Shown in pieces: positions 8,723 through 17,971 of a DNA stretch of 64,000 nucleotides. The stretch's first letter is position 1; each line of letters begins with the position of its first letter. The notes below the pieces were generated by a model that saw nothing but the letters and a program-made list of their open reading frames with translations, did not search any database and was not told the DNA's origin. Source of the DNA: Pseudoalteromonas rubra (lineage in GTDB: Bacteria > Pseudomonadota > Gammaproteobacteria > Enterobacterales > Alteromonadaceae); assembly GCF_005886805.2 (NCBI RefSeq), contig NZ_CP045429.1, forward strand, positions 528,501 to 592,500, given 5' to 3'. The translations under genes and the position numbers were made by a program.

Positions 8723-10321
8723 ATGGATATTGAAAAGAAAGTAGCACAGCTTATCGACACACTTTCTATCGAAGAAAAAGTCGGACAGCTGTTTGTTCTG
8801 GCATTTGCCGGAGAAGACCGTGACTACGCAAAGACGCTGGTCAAGGAGCGGCATATCGGCGGCTTTTACATTACGGATGATAATGCTGCTAACCCGACTA
8901 GCGCGGCGCAGTTAGCTCATGAGTTACAGCATGAAGCAGCGTTGAGAGCCTGTGATGCCCCTTTATTGTTGGCTGTTGATCAGGAAGGTTCCTGGGGGAT
9001 CCTGACTCAGTATACCGATCTGGGCCCGGGTAACCTGGGCCTGGGTAAGGCGGACAACACGGCACTGACTGCAGATATGTATCAGGTGTTTGCCGAGCAG
9101 ATGCAGCAAGTTGGCTACAATACTCTGCTATCACCCTGCGCTGATGTGAATGCTAATCCGGATAACCCGATCATTGGACTGCGCGCCTTTGGCGAGCAGA
9201 CCCATCACGTTGCTCGCCATGTTGCTGCTGCGGTTCGTGGTGTGCAGCGCAGCGGCAGTCTGAGTTGTGCCAAACATTTTCCGGGTCACGGAGACACCCA
9301 CAATGACTCGCACCAGACACTACCTGTAGTAGACAAGTCTTTGCAGCAATTGATGCGTGAAGATCTGCTGCCTTTTAAGGCGGCGATTGAGTCTGGTGTT
9401 CCGCTGATCATGACCAGTCATATCAGCTACCCGCAAATAGATGCCGACTATCCGGCGACCTTATCGTCCACAATTTTGCAGGGGGTCTTGCGCCAGCAGT
9501 TGGGGTTTAACGGCATTATTATCACCGACAGTATGAATATGTGGTCCATGCGCAAAAACTATGCGCCAGAAGAAGCAGCTATCCTGGCATTGCAAGCAGG
9601 CGCCAACCTGGTAATGCTCAGTGAAGAGCACTACGAAAACAGCACCACCCCTTACAAAGCGATTCAGGCACAAACCATTGATGGCGTTATCGCTGCGGTT
9701 AAGCAGGGTAGCTTAAGTGAATCGGTTATTGATGCTCGCTTGCAACAGGTTCTGGCATTTAAGTACCAGCATTTTGCAACCTCATCACAAACATCGGCCA
9801 GTGTACTGGAAAGTGCGAATGAACTGGCGCGAGAGGCGGCAAATTCGGCCATTCGAGTATTACGCAATGACGACCAGCTATGGCCACTCGAAGGGCGCGC
9901 CTTTACGTTGGCGTTTGCTGCTGATCCCAAAGGGTACGACAACATTGTCAACAGCCGGGGGATAGGTCCTAACGACCCGAATTCGGCCCGGGATGTGATT
10001 CTGGAGACACTGGCAGAGCGTGGGCGGGAATATCGACTCTGGCAGCATGATCAGTTTATGGCGGCGCTACAGGCCCCTACTGAACCTCTGGCTGAACCCT
10101 TAGTGCTGATCACTGAAGATTACCCCTTGCCAGGAGAAAGCTTTGACGTGGCAGCCCAACAGCAACGTGTCCAACAGGCGCTACAAAAATGGCCTGACAG
10201 GGTCATTGTGGTTGCCATGCGTTCTGATTACGAAATATCGCAATATGCTGATCTATCAACTTATGTTTGTGCTTACTCGAGCAGGGCCGTGAGTGCCCGA
10301 GCCATCGCAGAGCAACTTTAA
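8723..10321 (+). CDS. Cytoplasmic GH3 beta-N-acetylglucosaminidase
   Basis: A 532-residue glycoside hydrolase of family 3, NagZ-like subgroup. It shows the diagnostic KHFPGHGDT (184-192) followed by Asp195-Ser-His197, the His/Asp dyad that serves as acid/base, and nucleophile Asp269 in TDSM. There is no signal peptide, so it acts on imported N-acetylglucosaminides. The ATG at 8723 follows GAGGG; the GTG at 8681 lacks a ribosome site. It is much longer than the roughly 340-residue E. coli NagZ because of a second domain (about 340-532), as in Bacillus NagZ and Cellulomonas Nag3. Nag3 is a phosphorylase, so hydrolysis versus phosphorolysis is open. The context argues for chitin-oligosaccharide use more than peptidoglycan recycling. 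Confidence 0.85.
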   Translation: MDIEKKVAQLIDTLSIEEKVGQLFVLAFAGEDRDYAKTLVKERHIGGFYITDDNAANPTSAAQLAHELQHEAALRACDAPLLLAVDQEGSWGILTQYTDLGPGNLGLGKADNTALTADMYQVFAEQMQQVGYNTLLSPCADVNANPDNPIIGLRAFGEQTHHVARHVAAAVRGVQRSGSLSCAKHFPGHGDTHNDSHQTLPVVDKSLQQLMREDLLPFKAAIESGVPLIMTSHISYPQIDADYPATLSSTILQGVLRQQLGFNGIIITDSMNMWSMRKNYAPEEAAILALQAGANLVMLSEEHYENSTTPYKAIQAQTIDGVIAAVKQGSLSESVIDARLQQVLAFKYQHFATSSQTSASVLESANELAREAANSAIRVLRNDDQLWPLEGRAFTLAFAADPKGYDNIVNSRGIGPNDPNSARDVILETLAERGREYRLWQHDQFMAALQAPTEPLAEPLVLITEDYPLPGESFDVAAQQQRVQQALQKWPDRVIVVAMRSDYEISQYADLSTYVCAYSSRAVSARAIAEQL

Positions 10322-10350
10322 AAAGATCAGTAAAACGGAATAATAAGTGC

Positions 10351-10403
10351 TTGACAATTAGTCAAAATGATTTAATAAATACTTAGTATATCAATTTTAC
10401 TAA
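10351..10403 (+). promoter_or_regulatory. Promoter and operator-like repeats before TonB receptor
   Basis: TTGACA at 10351-10356 with TAATAA at 10373-10378 (16-base spacer) is a plausible promoter. AATTAGTCAAA at 10357-10367 repeats the core of the operator at 5553, and TTGAC/GTCAA arms flank AATTA. A second inverted pair, TTAGTA (10383-10388) and TACTAA (10398-10403), follows. The shared half-sites suggest control by the same ROK repressor. Confidence 0.5.
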
Positions 10404-10487
10404 TAAAAAATGACAGTTTGATAATAACACAAGCCAGTCGACTCACTGGGAATGAACGGCTTGGGATAAGGCAAAGGGGAGAAGAGC

Positions 10488-13091
10488 ATGAAAAATCAGG
10501 GCTCAAAGGTAAAAACCAAGTATCTGAATAACTATCTGAAATCCAGTTACGTGGCAGTATGTGTGGCAACAGCGTTGTCGGGTATGTCGTTTGGTGCTGC
10601 GGCAGAGGAACAGGATGGTGCGAATCAGGCAATCGAAACCATTGAAGTCAGAGGGATCAGACGGAGCCTGACTGAGGCGCTAAATACCAAGCGCTTTGCA
10701 AACTCTGTTGTTGACTCGATTTCGGCTGAAGACATAGGTAAATTCCCCGACAAGAATATCGGTGATGCGATGCAGCGTATTCCAGGGGTGACCGTAGTCA
10801 GAACCTTTGGTGAGGTAAGTGGTGTGACTGTGCGTGGTACTGCGCCTGAGCACAGCATGGTGTTGCTGAACGGTCAGAACGTTGCCAGTGTTGGTTGGTT
10901 TGATTTGGGTGGTGTGAACCGTAGCTTTAACTTTGAAATGCTTGCCTCAGAGCAAATCTCCGGTATGGATGTCTACAAGTCGGTTGAATCGGATATTAAC
11001 GAAGGCGCGATGGGTGGTACGGTTAACCTCAAGACTCGCAAGCCCCTTGATATGGATTCAGGTACTGTGTTTGCATCTGTAGAAAATGCCTATCATGGTA
11101 ATGCCAAAGAGTGGTCGCCAGCCTACTCTGGTTTGGCAAGTTGGAAAAACGAGCAGGAGAACTTTGGTATTCTTGTTGCCTATTCAAATGAAGAGTCGAA
11201 AGTATATCGTGAGACGTTATCCACATTCGGACCACCTGGTGCAACGGAGCTGGAAGACAGTAATGGCGTGCTCAGAAAAACGTCTTGTTGTGCGGCATCT
11301 ATTCTGTTCGATGAGGACAGAGAGCGCAGCAGCAGCCAGATCAGTGTTCAGTATGCGCCGAGCGATGCGCTGACACTAGGCTTGGATTACAATTTGTTTG
11401 AACTGGAAAACGACCACATTAACTCGGCTTTGTTCACCATCATGGGCTACGGTACCTTGCAGGGAGATTCGGTCAGAGTGAATGAGCAAGGGATTGTTAC
11501 TGCTGCAACGGTCACAGCCTCAGGCCCGGGTCGCGCACCACTTTTCAACAACACGGTATTGCGTACTCCGGATATGCAAACGGATGTCATTAACTTTACT
11601 GCAAATTATCAAGCTGAAGCCTGGTCCGCCGACTTTGTTATTGGTCAGTCAACTGCTGAAGGCCGTATTGGCCAGACAAGTACGTGGTGGGGCGATATCA
11701 GTGAGCGTGCCAATTCCGGTTTTTCTTACGATGTTAGCGGCCCGCTGGAGCTTATTCCGGTTAACCCAGACTATATGAGTAGTCATGATAATTTTGAACT
11801 GTTCCATGAATATACCTATATCAATTATCAACGCGATAATGAAATAGATTACATTCAGGCCGATTTTACCTTTGAGCTGGATTCACCTGTGATGACCTCA
11901 ATCCAGGCTGGCATTAAGTTCCAGGAACAAGTGTTTTCATACCAGGAAAATAACCAGGATCTGAATGTTGACGCCATCCGTGAAGGAGGTGAGCGACTGA
12001 CACTTGGCGACTTTAACGGTGGTTTTGTGTCGGGCCTGCATAGTGCCGAAGGGCGTGCGGGTAGCTTGTCAGGTTTTCCAATCGGTACTCGCGGGTTGTG
12101 GGATTATGCGCGTAGCAATGCACCGGGCACTGTCACAGTGAAAGATGCCTTCTCTATTGAAGAGGACATTGCCGCTGCGTACGTCAAAGCCAACTTCTCA
12201 GGAGAAGGCTTCCGAGGTAACTTAGGCTTGCGTATAGTCGAAACCGATATTCTCTCCAAAGGTGAAATTAATGGGGTGAAGGGAGAAGTCGATAAAAGTT
12301 ATACGAATTATCTTCCCAGCCTGAACCTGGCGATCGATCTGAGCGAAGATATGATCTTCCGATTTGCGGCGGGATCAACGGTATCACGACCAGACTATGA
12401 CGACATGAAAGTCGCGGACATTATTTCAGAGAGCTTTAAAACAGCAAACGTCGGTAGCCCGGACCTGGACCCGTATAAGTCAGACCAATATGACATGGGT
12501 GTTGAATGGTACTTTAATCCGTCTTCCGTGCTAGGTGCGACCTTGTTTGTGAAGAACATCAGTGACTATATTGAGCAAACGACCGCTGCTGAATTCTACC
12601 CTGGATGTGGTGAAGGGTGTCTGGTGACGCGCTCGCGTAATGTAGGTACAGCCGATGTACGTGGTATTGAATTACAGTATCAGCATGCGTTTGAAAGCGG
12701 CTTTGGTATACAGGCAAACTACACCTACACCGATAGCAGCCGCACTGACTCAACGGGTAAGGAAATGCCCATCGAAGAAGTATCACAAAACTCCTACAAC
12801 TTGTCGGGTTACTACGAAAATGACCTGTTTAGTGTGCGCCTGGCTTACAACTACCGTGATGACTGGGTACGCCAGTATAACGGCAGCAGCCTGGATAGCC
12901 TGAACGATGCATACGACCAGGTTGATGCTTCTGTGGTGTGGCATGTCACGGACAACGTTGATGTGTCATTTGAAGCGATTAACCTGCTCAATGAGGCGCT
13001 GGTGCTAAGACAGCCAACAGCAGGCAATATCGTCCACGCTGTTGATGAGTTTGGTACGCGTTACTTTGTGGGTGCCAGCGTTCGTTTCTAA
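10488..13091 (+). CDS. TonB-dependent receptor, carbohydrate type
   Basis: An 867-residue outer-membrane active transporter. It has a signal peptide ending near GAAAEEQ (about residue 40), a TonB-box-like IETIEVRGIR, the plug domain with GKFPDKNIGDAMQRIPGV, and a 22-strand barrel ending in aromatic Phe (VRF). This N-terminal pattern is that of the Xanthomonas/Caulobacter-type receptors used for oligosaccharides in chitin, sucrose and xylan loci. It needs the TonB-ExbBD system, which is not in the window. Placed after the GH3 gene and before a chitin-binding protein gene, it probably imports GlcNAc oligomers. Two cysteines at TSCCAAS (about residue 268) are unusual for a barrel loop. Confidence 0.92.
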   Translation: MKNQGSKVKTKYLNNYLKSSYVAVCVATALSGMSFGAAAEEQDGANQAIETIEVRGIRRSLTEALNTKRFANSVVDSISAEDIGKFPDKNIGDAMQRIPGVTVVRTFGEVSGVTVRGTAPEHSMVLLNGQNVASVGWFDLGGVNRSFNFEMLASEQISGMDVYKSVESDINEGAMGGTVNLKTRKPLDMDSGTVFASVENAYHGNAKEWSPAYSGLASWKNEQENFGILVAYSNEESKVYRETLSTFGPPGATELEDSNGVLRKTSCCAASILFDEDRERSSSQISVQYAPSDALTLGLDYNLFELENDHINSALFTIMGYGTLQGDSVRVNEQGIVTAATVTASGPGRAPLFNNTVLRTPDMQTDVINFTANYQAEAWSADFVIGQSTAEGRIGQTSTWWGDISERANSGFSYDVSGPLELIPVNPDYMSSHDNFELFHEYTYINYQRDNEIDYIQADFTFELDSPVMTSIQAGIKFQEQVFSYQENNQDLNVDAIREGGERLTLGDFNGGFVSGLHSAEGRAGSLSGFPIGTRGLWDYARSNAPGTVTVKDAFSIEEDIAAAYVKANFSGEGFRGNLGLRIVETDILSKGEINGVKGEVDKSYTNYLPSLNLAIDLSEDMIFRFAAGSTVSRPDYDDMKVADIISESFKTANVGSPDLDPYKSDQYDMGVEWYFNPSSVLGATLFVKNISDYIEQTTAAEFYPGCGEGCLVTRSRNVGTADVRGIELQYQHAFESGFGIQANYTYTDSSRTDSTGKEMPIEEVSQNSYNLSGYYENDLFSVRLAYNYRDDWVRQYNGSSLDSLNDAYDQVDASVVWHVTDNVDVSFEAINLLNEALVLRQPTAGNIVHAVDEFGTRYFVGASVRF

Positions 13092-13551
13092 TACTGACCT
13101 TCCGCATGGCTCCCATACTGTGCGGCCTCAGAATAAGGGAAGTGCCCGCTTCCTTTAGGCCAGTTCGGTTTTAACTGGTCAATCTGCACATCACCTGGCA
13201 AGGAAGGTTGCCCAGGTGTGCGGATAAGGGGACATACACTCAATACCCAGGCCCTGTTTGCCGGGAAGGTGCGATGTGCCCACACTTCTACTCGGTTAAG
13301 GCGAGTTTGCCCGGCTTGCCTTATTTCACCTGTTATTGTCTGATCCTACGCATGAAACTTTATTGCAATAAATTTTGTAAAAACAATTGACTTATTATTT
13401 TGTGAACGCTAGCTTGTATATTAGTTGAGCAAATAGAAATGCCTGTTTTGCAGATTCAGCAAGATAGGTTAGCTCACTGCTTCAGCGATATAAACCCGGT
13501 GTGGATAATTAATGCGGGTTTATTGGTAGGCGGCTTAGGGTTGGGTCGCGG
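13092..13551. other. Structured intergenic region after TonB receptor gene
   Basis: No gene of normal size is seen. The region holds several hairpins: CCAGTT/AACTGG near 13160-13178, a strong stem CACCTGG-CAA (13192-13201) with TTGCCCAGGTG (13208-13218), and CTCG/CGAG near 13290. None has a T-run, so they are not classic terminators. TTGACTTATT at 13387-13396 resembles the reverse complement of the AGTCAA operator core found upstream of the two other transcription units of the locus. Confidence 0.4.
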
Positions 13552-13617
13552 ATGTTCATTAAAATTGTTGCTCTGATCGGGTTGATATTGCTGGATTTGT
13601 TTCGATTAAAAAAATAA
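13552..13617 (+). CDS. Possible 21-residue hydrophobic leader peptide
   Basis: A short frame encoding MFIKIVALIGLILLDLFRLKK ends in TAA whose last base starts an ATG (TAATG), 15 bases before the real start of the chitin-binding protein gene. The ribosome site is weak (AGGG well upstream). It could be a leader or a small membrane peptide, or chance. Low confidence. Confidence 0.2.
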   Translation: MFIKIVALIGLILLDLFRLKK

Positions 13618-13631
13618 TGAGGAAACACCTA

Positions 13632-15806
13632 ATGAAATTGAAAATGACAGGATGTGCAGTAGCCGTAATCTTAAGTTGTTCTGCGTCAGCGGGAACAGGC
13701 GTACAGGACTTTTTGGATAGCTTAAGAAACTTCGAATCGGGAATTAACCCTGCTCTGGCAGATTTTTACCTTGAGAACCTGAATAACCCGGTTTACAAGT
13801 ATGCCAAAGTGTCAGCGCCAGGTCGTATGGTACGTGACTGCTCAACAGGCAGCATGATCCCGGAAGATACCACCATTAATCAATTCTTCACTAAGCTGGG
13901 CATTGACGGCATCTATAACTCACAAACTCCGTATAGTGCTGAGATGTTCAAAACCATGCAGTATAACTCTATGAATGCCTGGGGTTTCGTGGGTTATCAG
14001 CTGGGTGAAGCGGTACTGATCGATGCCGGTTACTATAGCCCGAAAGTGGTGACAGTGGATGGTAAAGAATACGACAGTTTCTATGTGTTTGTGGAAGACA
14101 GCACCTGGATTGGCTGTAAAACAGAAGCCCTGGTTGAGATCGTCGGCTCGGGCGGTAACCAAATCCAGGCAACAGATGTAAACCGCTGGGAAGGGACCTT
14201 TGTTGGTAAGAATGGCGTCAATTCGTTTGCTGACCTGTTGATCCCGGATAATCAGGAATTGGTTATGCGTGATGCCATGCGTTTCAATTATGGCGTGATG
14301 ACGCAGTTGCTGACCGATGCCAACATGACCTGGGAGCAGGCACTGGCGAAGAGCTGGCCTGGCACAGACGACAATGGTAACGCCATCACAGTACAAGCAA
14401 CCATGTCTGGCCTGCTGGCTGCGGCACACTTACGTGGTGCCTGGGGTACAGCACGCCTGTTGACCAAGGATGAGATCACTTGTGATGAACTGGGTACCTG
14501 TATCACCAAATATGTACACAAGTTTGGTGGCTACAATACCATCTTCGACACGCCAGCGGATGACGTTATCGAAGGTTCTAAATACGATGAAAAGCTCTCC
14601 GCTGGTTGGGGTAACGACTTAGTACTGCCTGGCGGTGGTGCAGATACCATTGAACTGCATGAGCAAAGCGGCTCAGTGACCACAGTACGTGACTTCACTG
14701 TTGGCGAAGATCGCATCATCTTGCGTGACTGGCAGGCTGCTGCACCACTGAGTAACCTGTCTGTGTCAGATGTACCAGCAGGTGTTGAATTAGCGTTCGC
14801 TGGTCAGCGTGTGGTGCTCGAAGGCGTGTCGGCTGCGGCTGTGAACGTCAATACCGAAGCGGTGATCGCCCAGTCGGATATCTATGAAATTGCGTGGTCA
14901 GGTAAGCAAACCGTAACAGGCTTTAACCCTCAGCTGGATAAGATCCGTGGTACCGCTGGGATTGGCTTTAAGCACCTGAAAGCATACGAAACAGACACTG
15001 CTTTGGTCGTCGGTGTACAGGCTAAAGATGGTGGTATTTACAGCTCGGTTGAGCTGGTCGGTCTGACAGTAGCTGATCTGACGCCTGAGATGTTTGATAA
15101 CGTCACCGGTGGTTATGACCGCCTGGGCTTCATCGTGCCGCTGAACAGCCAGAACTGGGGCTGGAATATGGCGCTGACAGTGAACAGCTTTGACCCGGCA
15201 AAAACCGTGATCAGCATGCCACTGTTCAACTATACCTTCTCTATGTTGGTGCTGACGCAGGAAGGTGCTGATACGGTGATCACGCTGGATGAGACCGCAT
15301 CAAAAGGTGATCAGAAGCGTCTGGTACTGAAAAACACCGATGTGAACAGCCTCAGCGCTGCAAACTTCGATTATGTATCGGGTAACTTTGTCGATGCAGT
15401 GATTGACGTACCGGTATTCTACGATATCACGGCGACGGTTGTAGGCACGGGTGGTAGCATTTCACCAGCGCCGGATGCAAGCGGTGTGATCAGCGCTAAA
15501 GGCAACACCGACTTTACCCTGACCTTTGTACCAGACAGCGGCTATCGTGTTGCTACATTGAAAGTCGATGGCGTGAGCGTGACAGCGCAGTCAAGCTACA
15601 CTTTCCCGGCACTGTCTGCTGCACACAGCGTACAGGTGACCTTTGAACCTGGCAATTCTTGCCCTGCCCCCTGGAATGAAACTCAGGTATACACCGGCGG
15701 TGATCAGGTGACATTTGGCGGTAAAACCTATGAAGCGAAGTGGTGGACTCAGGGTAACAACCCGGCCTCACTGGGCCCATGGAAAGAAATTGCACCTTGT
15801 CAGTAA
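13632..15806 (+). CDS. Secreted multidomain chitin-binding protein, lysozyme-like N domain
   Basis: A 724-residue exported protein. The ATG at 13632 follows GAGG by 9 bases and starts a signal peptide ending near SASAGT (about residue 21). Residues 25-290 contain FESGINPAL (Glu35), then NAWGFVGYQLGEAVLIDAGY and WEGTFVGKNGVNSFADLL; the ESG...GYxGxYQxGEAALID...W.GKxG pattern resembles lysozyme-like glycan hydrolases, with Glu35 as candidate acid. Residues 325-345 (GWGNDLVLPGGGADTIEL) resemble an RTX calcium repeat. A beta-rich middle is followed by an InlB-type repeat (about 598-674) and a C-terminal CBM5/12 chitin-binding module from residue 677 (CPAPWNETQVY, YEAKWWTQG, GPW). It probably attacks or binds chitin outside the cell and feeds the receptor encoded upstream. 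The activity is inferred. Confidence 0.75.
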   Translation: MKLKMTGCAVAVILSCSASAGTGVQDFLDSLRNFESGINPALADFYLENLNNPVYKYAKVSAPGRMVRDCSTGSMIPEDTTINQFFTKLGIDGIYNSQTPYSAEMFKTMQYNSMNAWGFVGYQLGEAVLIDAGYYSPKVVTVDGKEYDSFYVFVEDSTWIGCKTEALVEIVGSGGNQIQATDVNRWEGTFVGKNGVNSFADLLIPDNQELVMRDAMRFNYGVMTQLLTDANMTWEQALAKSWPGTDDNGNAITVQATMSGLLAAAHLRGAWGTARLLTKDEITCDELGTCITKYVHKFGGYNTIFDTPADDVIEGSKYDEKLSAGWGNDLVLPGGGADTIELHEQSGSVTTVRDFTVGEDRIILRDWQAAAPLSNLSVSDVPAGVELAFAGQRVVLEGVSAAAVNVNTEAVIAQSDIYEIAWSGKQTVTGFNPQLDKIRGTAGIGFKHLKAYETDTALVVGVQAKDGGIYSSVELVGLTVADLTPEMFDNVTGGYDRLGFIVPLNSQNWGWNMALTVNSFDPAKTVISMPLFNYTFSMLVLTQEGADTVITLDETASKGDQKRLVLKNTDVNSLSAANFDYVSGNFVDAVIDVPVFYDITATVVGTGGSISPAPDASGVISAKGNTDFTLTFVPDSGYRVATLKVDGVSVTAQSSYTFPALSAAHSVQVTFEPGNSCPAPWNETQVYTGGDQVTFGGKTYEAKWWTQGNNPASLGPWKEIAPCQ

Positions 15807-15837
15807 CGACACGCTAGCATGGTTTGATTAAGCACAC

Positions 15838-15870
15838 GCCATGGTACGCGCAAGCGGCCATGGCTTTTTT
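15838..15870 (+). terminator. Rho-independent terminator
   Basis: GCCATGG (15838-15844) pairs with CCATGGC (15858-15864), followed by six T (15865-15870). It ends the chitin-binding protein transcript. Confidence 0.85.
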
Positions 15871-15893
15871 GTTTTGTGTGGCAAGGTACCCGC

Positions 15894-16802
15894 TTACAGC
15901 GAATCTGGCTGAGGTGGGGGTGCCATTTCGTGGAGATCCTCGGTGATCAGCCATTGCGGCAGATAAGGGTGATCCGGGATCAGATAGCCTTTATTACGAT
16001 AGGCTAGGCGAGCTGGCCCGAGTAGTGCTAGGGCAAAGTCCGGGAACAGGTCGTCATCTTGGTCTGCTTTTTTTGCGCTTGCTGCAAACTTATCTAGAGC
16101 GTCATTCATTTTTTGCAGATAGGTTTGTTCGTCCTCATGGCAGAAAACACTGAGCAAGCAGTCGATCTTAGGCAATGAGTGGTTGTGTGCATAGAATGCA
16201 TCTTTGTCCGCTCCTCCTGAAACATCAACTTGCATATAGGCCTGGATGGTTTGCACCAGATCCCGGGACTGCGGTTTTAAAATGGCTTTAACAATGTGAA
16301 ACTCAGCCAGTTGTAAGGGCTGTATAAACCGGGCATTGGCATCGTAGTCCATTGCCTGCTTGTCAAATTTATCCAGCCAGGCTAGTGCCTCACCTTCGTT
16401 GTAAGCCAGTGCAAGCATAATGGTATCGTACCAGTCAGACGGGTGAATACCATGACTGAGCCTTTCTCCCGGGCGATTGATTGTTACGTCCTCAATACGC
16501 AGTTCATGGCTCTGTTGCGGGAATAAATGACGCTTAAAGTGCACTAGTCGGTAATTGTAAGCTTGACGTAAAAACCAGCGTGCTTCGTTGTGGTGACGCT
16601 GGGCATGCAGGGCAAAGTTAAATCCACTCTCCCAGTCTTTAGCTTGAGAATACTCCCAGCTATCGCCAGTCATGGACTCCAGGTGTGTCTTATGCGCGAT
16701 AAAAGCATTTTTGGCGAAATATGCACTTCTAACGTAGGAACGATAACGTTCAATATAAAAGTCCAGCTCTTTGGCACTGCCATAATGGTGTACTTGTGTC
16801 AT
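15894..16802 (-). CDS. Hypothetical protein, possibly Imm49-like
   Basis: A 302-residue soluble protein of no certain family. ATG at 16802 has GGAGA close upstream; a TTG at 16820 has none. It is helix-rich, with YRSYVRSAYFAKNAFIAHKTH near the start, LALAYNEGEALAWLDKFDKQA in the middle and a C-terminal LPDHPYLPQW-like end (PDHPYLPQWL). The layout, a helical protein with a central ALA..GE.A segment, recalls immunity protein family 49 of polymorphic toxin systems, but this is only an impression and no toxin gene is adjacent. No signal peptide or membrane segment. Monocistronic; divided from fbp by the fbp terminator. Confidence 0.6.
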   Translation of the reverse strand: MTQVHHYGSAKELDFYIERYRSYVRSAYFAKNAFIAHKTHLESMTGDSWEYSQAKDWESGFNFALHAQRHHNEARWFLRQAYNYRLVHFKRHLFPQQSHELRIEDVTINRPGERLSHGIHPSDWYDTIMLALAYNEGEALAWLDKFDKQAMDYDANARFIQPLQLAEFHIVKAILKPQSRDLVQTIQAYMQVDVSGGADKDAFYAHNHSLPKIDCLLSVFCHEDEQTYLQKMNDALDKFAASAKKADQDDDLFPDFALALLGPARLAYRNKGYLIPDHPYLPQWLITEDLHEMAPPPQPDSL

Positions 16803-16853
16803 TGAGTCTCCAGGCTGCAAGAGCAGGTGATGATGAAATAAAAGGGGAGAAAC

Positions 16854-16882
16854 AAAAACGCCATGGCGAGCTCACCATGGCG
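16854..16882 (-). terminator. Rho-independent terminator of fbp
   Basis: CGCCATGG (16859-16866) pairs with CCATGGCG (16875-16882). On the minus strand the stem is followed by a T-run (16854-16858), 28 bases after the fbp stop. Confidence 0.85.
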
Positions 16883-16909
16883 TGTAAAGTATGTAGCTAG
16901 ATAAGGGTC

Positions 16910-17878
16910 TTATTTATGATACCCAATACACGCTTCGACTTCGTTTTTCGAGCCTAAGATCACGGCTACGCGCTGGTGGATATGCTCCGGGTCGATATCC
17001 AGAATGCGTTGCTCACCGGTATGGGCCAGACCGCCGGCTTGCTCTACCAGCATGGCCATCGGATTGGCTTCGTACATCAGGCGCAGTTTGTACGGTTTTT
17101 CCGGGTTTTTAGTGTCTGCCGGGTAAGTAAACAGGCCGCCGCGACATAGCACGCGGTGTACATCACCTACCATGGCAGCAATCCAGCGCATGTTGAAGTT
17201 TTTACCGCGCGGGCCTGTGTCGCCTGCCAGCAGGTCGTTGATGTAGTTTTGCATGGCCGGTTGCCAGTGACGCTGGTTTGACGCGTTGATGGCAAACTCC
17301 TGAGTGTCGGCCGGTACTTTGGCAAACTCTTCGGTCAGCAGGAAGCTGCCGTGGGTTTTATCTAGCGTGAAGATACGCGTGCCTTTACCTGTGGTCAGGG
17401 CCAGCGTGGTGCACGGGCCATACAGGACGTAGCCTGCGGCTATTTGCTTGTGGCCCGGCTGCATAAAGATAGCCGGATCAGCCGGATCGGCATCTTCCGG
17501 GGCTTCCATGATAGAGAAGATGGTGCCTACCAGAGAATTGATATCAGTATTAGATGAACCATCCAGCGGGTCGAATGCGACAATAAATTTGGCATCCGGG
17601 CTGCCCGCTACCGTGCCTTCTTCTTCTTCTGAGGCAATGGCTTTTACATAGCCAGACTCCAGCAGAATGTCTTTGAGTAGCTGGTTAGACAGTACGTCGA
17701 GTTTCTTCTGAGTTTCGCCCTGAATGTTTTCATCCAGTGTTGAGCCCAGCACGCCTGACAGCGCGCCCTGACCTACGCGGAAAGAGATTTCTTTACAGGC
17801 AGCCAGAATGGTTCGGATCAGAGAAACCAGTTCACGGGAACAGCCGTCTTCAATTAACACCGGTGGAAGTCTACGCAT
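16910..17878 (-). CDS. fbp: Fructose-1,6-bisphosphatase class I
   Basis: A 322-residue class I FBPase, hydrolysing fructose 1,6-bisphosphate to fructose 6-phosphate in gluconeogenesis, in the cytoplasm. The metal/phosphate site [12 protein letters not shown] lies near residues 105-116, with SEEEE upstream, and [20 protein letters not shown] near the C terminus is a class I signature (YEANPM). Length is normal. ATG at 17878 follows AGGA by 9 bases. Divergent from the metalloprotease gene, with a palindrome between them, and followed by a clear terminator. Confidence 0.97.
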   Translation of the reverse strand: MRRLPPVLIEDGCSRELVSLIRTILAACKEISFRVGQGALSGVLGSTLDENIQGETQKKLDVLSNQLLKDILLESGYVKAIASEEEEGTVAGSPDAKFIVAFDPLDGSSNTDINSLVGTIFSIMEAPEDADPADPAIFMQPGHKQIAAGYVLYGPCTTLALTTGKGTRIFTLDKTHGSFLLTEEFAKVPADTQEFAINASNQRHWQPAMQNYINDLLAGDTGPRGKNFNMRWIAAMVGDVHRVLCRGGLFTYPADTKNPEKPYKLRLMYEANPMAMLVEQAGGLAHTGEQRILDIDPEHIHQRVAVILGSKNEVEACIGYHK

Positions 17879-17971
17879 AAATTTTAGTCCTGATAACGGT
17901 TATGTTGCAGCCCTGATAGAGTGAGAGAGCAGGCCACAAACAGCGCTGAATTTTGTCCTAAATAACTGTAT

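Noticed and set aside
13192..13218. Rho-independent terminator after the TonB receptor gene
   Set aside because: Strong stem but no T-run on either side.
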